This document shows positions 62,207 through 64,000 of a DNA stretch of 64,000 nucleotides, piece after piece. Origin of the DNA: Dillenia suffruticosa (Eukaryota; Streptophyta; Magnoliopsida; Dilleniales; Dilleniaceae); the NCBI GenBank assembly GCA_033439265.1, contig JAVTVX010000001.1, forward strand, positions 20,168,608 to 20,232,607, read 5' to 3'. Under the pieces are notes generated by a model. It was not told the DNA's origin. It was given only the letters and a program-made list of their open reading frames with translations, and did no database searches. Made by a program: the position numbers and the translations under genes. How positions within the stretch are numbered: position 1 is the stretch's first letter; the number at the start of each line of letters is the position of its first letter.

Positions 62207-63319
62207 ATGAAGCAGAGCTTAAATCAAGCAAAATCAATCCCTTCAGCAATCCAAAAACTCTGCTTTCTTCTCCGACCCATCTCAACAAATCAAACTCAAC
62301 AACACTCTTTCACTGTCTCTTACCTCATAAACTCATGTGGGGTTTCTCCGGAAGCTGCTCGCTCAGTCTCCAGGTACATCAATTTCGAAACCCCAGAAAA
62401 ACCCAACTCTGTTTTAGCTTTATTAAATGCTCACAATTTCTCCAAGTCCCAGATTTCACATGTCATCGAACAGGCCCCCCAAGTGCTTGGATTTGATCCG
62501 CAAAGAACCCTTTTGCCAAAACTCGATTTTTTCCGCTCTGTTGGATTTTCAGAGACTGAAATCGCCAAGATCTTATCAGCAGCACCTCCGATTTTCAAAC
62601 GGAGTTTGAAGAATCAGCTCATCCCATCTTACAATTATTTCAAGAATTTACTTGGTTCTAATAAAAATGCTATAGCTGCTATTAAGAGGTTTTCGACTGT
62701 TCTTTTGTTTGATCTTGATGCCTATGTTGTTCCGAAAATTGAGATTTTGAGACAACATGGGATTCCAGATAAAAATATAGTTACATTGTTGACTTATCAA
62801 CCTAGGGTGATTATGACCACTACTGATAGGTTTAAGGATATTGTTGAGGATGTTAAGAAAATGGGGTTTAATCCTTTACGGCTGAAGTTTGTTCTAGCTA
62901 TTCTTGCGAAGCGTTCAATGAATTTATCCACTTGGGAGCGAAAAATTGAGGTTTTTAAGAAATGGGGCTGGTCTGAGGAAGATGTTCTTGTGGCATTTGG
63001 AAAGAATCCATGGTGTTTGATGACATCTGCGGATAAGATTATGAGAGTGATGAACTTTCTTGTCAATGAGATTGGATTTGAGTCATCTTCTTTTGTTAAA
63101 AGACCGGCAGTTTTTACACTGAGCCTGGATAAGAGAATTGTTCCCCGATGTTCGATAATTCAGATTTTGGTGTCTAGAGGAGTGTTGCAGAGGAATTCTG
63201 GCTTCTTACAAATGTTGAATATCTCGGAAAAGGACTTCTTGAAGAGGGTTACGAGTTATTGCAAGGAAGATGCATCTGAGCTTGTGAAAATGTATCGCGA
63301 AAAAGTTGGGGCTTGTTAG
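62207..63319 (+). CDS. Plant mTERF-family organellar nucleic-acid-binding protein
   Basis: This is a single-exon gene of 370 residues from ATG 62207. A second ATG at 62195 in the same frame would add four residues. The N terminus is rich in Ser, Gln and basic residues and lacks acids over the first ~50 residues, as for a mitochondrial or plastid transit peptide. The body is a run of mTERF-type helical repeats of about 35 residues, marked by VLGFDPQRTLLPKLDFFRSV, GFSETEIAKILSAAPPIF, HGIPDKNIVTLLTYQPRVI, GWSEEDVLVAFGKNPWCLM and SRGVLQRNSGFLQML. It belongs to the intronless plant group near At5g07900 as I remember it. Members regulate organelle transcription, splicing or RNA stability. The closest member is not determined. 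No lesion is seen. Confidence 0.92.
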   Translation: MKQSLNQAKSIPSAIQKLCFLLRPISTNQTQQHSFTVSYLINSCGVSPEAARSVSRYINFETPEKPNSVLALLNAHNFSKSQISHVIEQAPQVLGFDPQRTLLPKLDFFRSVGFSETEIAKILSAAPPIFKRSLKNQLIPSYNYFKNLLGSNKNAIAAIKRFSTVLLFDLDAYVVPKIEILRQHGIPDKNIVTLLTYQPRVIMTTTDRFKDIVEDVKKMGFNPLRLKFVLAILAKRSMNLSTWERKIEVFKKWGWSEEDVLVAFGKNPWCLMTSADKIMRVMNFLVNEIGFESSSFVKRPAVFTLSLDKRIVPRCSIIQILVSRGVLQRNSGFLQMLNISEKDFLKRVTSYCKEDASELVKMYREKVGAC

Positions 63320-64000
63320 TTGGTCCCGGGCGATTGGTGCAATTATGGAAGAATGGCTAGTTTTTGTACCCGGTTGAGGTTGAGCTTAGCATTGTCAGTA
63401 CATTTGACTCTCCAAATTTGAAATTTTATGTGCTTTGGTACCATTACAACAGATTAGAACGTGATCAAGTTTTTTTTTTTTGGGAGGATATTTCTTTTTC
63501 TTTTTGTTTTAATCTATTCAATTCAGTGCCTTAAGGAGGAAGTTCAACACATTTGATGTTCCAAATTTGCAAATATAATGCACAATATTTTTGGCTTTTT
63601 GTTTGATTACACAATGCAGATTATATAAATGAGATTTGCTGCTTATTCTTTGTCATGGAAAGCGTAGTGGTACTACTACTAATTTCATGTTGACCGACAT
63701 AATTGTAGAAGTTTTGTCCATGGGGCAATATCTGAGAAGACAATTCACCAAATCACTGCATTGCAGTTGATGGTAGTCTTACTATGAATTACCAGGTATA
63801 ATTGCAATAGTCTGTATGGTGGATCATATTGCTAAAGTCCTAATCAAATTTTGCATAGTTTAGTTTGGGTGAGAACATCAGCTTTGAAGATGGTTGCATA
63901 GGCAAGAATTTCATGCGGAGAAAAAGGATTTGAAGTAGAAGGTAGCTCATTTAAATCGAACTTACAATGAACTTAGCCTTTTCTACTTGACAATGTCATC
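63320..64000 (+). other. mTERF gene 3' flank
   Basis: This holds the presumed 3' UTR and downstream intergenic sequence, with a T run at 63472-63481. No other feature is recognised. Confidence 0.5.

Noticed and set aside
1-64000. CRISPR arrays, operons, bacterial-type systems, or tRNA and rRNA genes
   Set aside because: I saw no spaced repeat array, no complete tRNA cloverleaf and no rRNA-like sequence. All genes have eukaryotic exon structure.

Overview
The window is nuclear DNA of a flowering plant, most likely a eudicot. The evidence is AT-rich intergenic DNA, split genes with GT-AG introns, plant-specific families (an AP2/ERF factor of the PUCHI/LEP type, a five-finger CCCH protein, a plant mTERF, a plant Topors-like RING protein), plant RTE-clade LINEs, tRNA-like SINEs and many CT/GA and AT microsatellites. 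I cannot name the species.

Layout. 1-9284 (+): the 3' part of a kelch-repeat/coiled-coil gene, with an RTE LINE in one intron. 11000-14649 (-): a dead 5' fragment of an APC7-like (anaphase-promoting complex) gene. 16393-18798 (+): a Topors-like RING E3 gene. 22559-24255 (+): a membrane-anchored kinase-like gene lacking catalytic motifs. 25-28 kb: retroelement remnants and two SINEs side by side. 28243-35128 (+): a dead chloroplast Obg GTPase gene (ObgC type) carrying a second RTE LINE in its intron. 35-46.5 kb: gene-poor and repeat-rich. 46734-47693 (+): an intact PUCHI-like ERF gene. 49422-57474 (-): an intact five-finger CCCH gene of seven exons. 57.5-62 kb: intergenic, with a long palindrome. 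62207-63319 (+): an intact intronless mTERF gene.

The order kelch gene, ObgC, PUCHI-type ERF, CCCH protein matches, as I recall it, the Arabidopsis interval At5g18590-At5g18570-At5g18560-At5g18550. The TON2/FASS gene (At5g18580) is not seen where it would be expected, and the ObgC copy here is a multiply broken pseudogene. This looks like one member of a duplicated, fractionating block, with a working ObgC elsewhere in the genome.

The mobile elements can be dated relatively by their flanks. Three RTE-type LINE insertions (821-3035, 29717-32589, 42800-43023) keep target-site duplications of 20, 12 and 19 bases. Four copies of a short, tRNA-like, AT-rich SINE family keep perfect duplications of 18, 19, 11 and 13 bases. 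At least six more degraded copies of the same family are spread over both strands and explain much of the otherwise featureless intergenic DNA. I found no evidence of a new multi-gene system. The most unusual items are the SINE family, the atypical kinase, a GC-AG intron and the dying ObgC gene.
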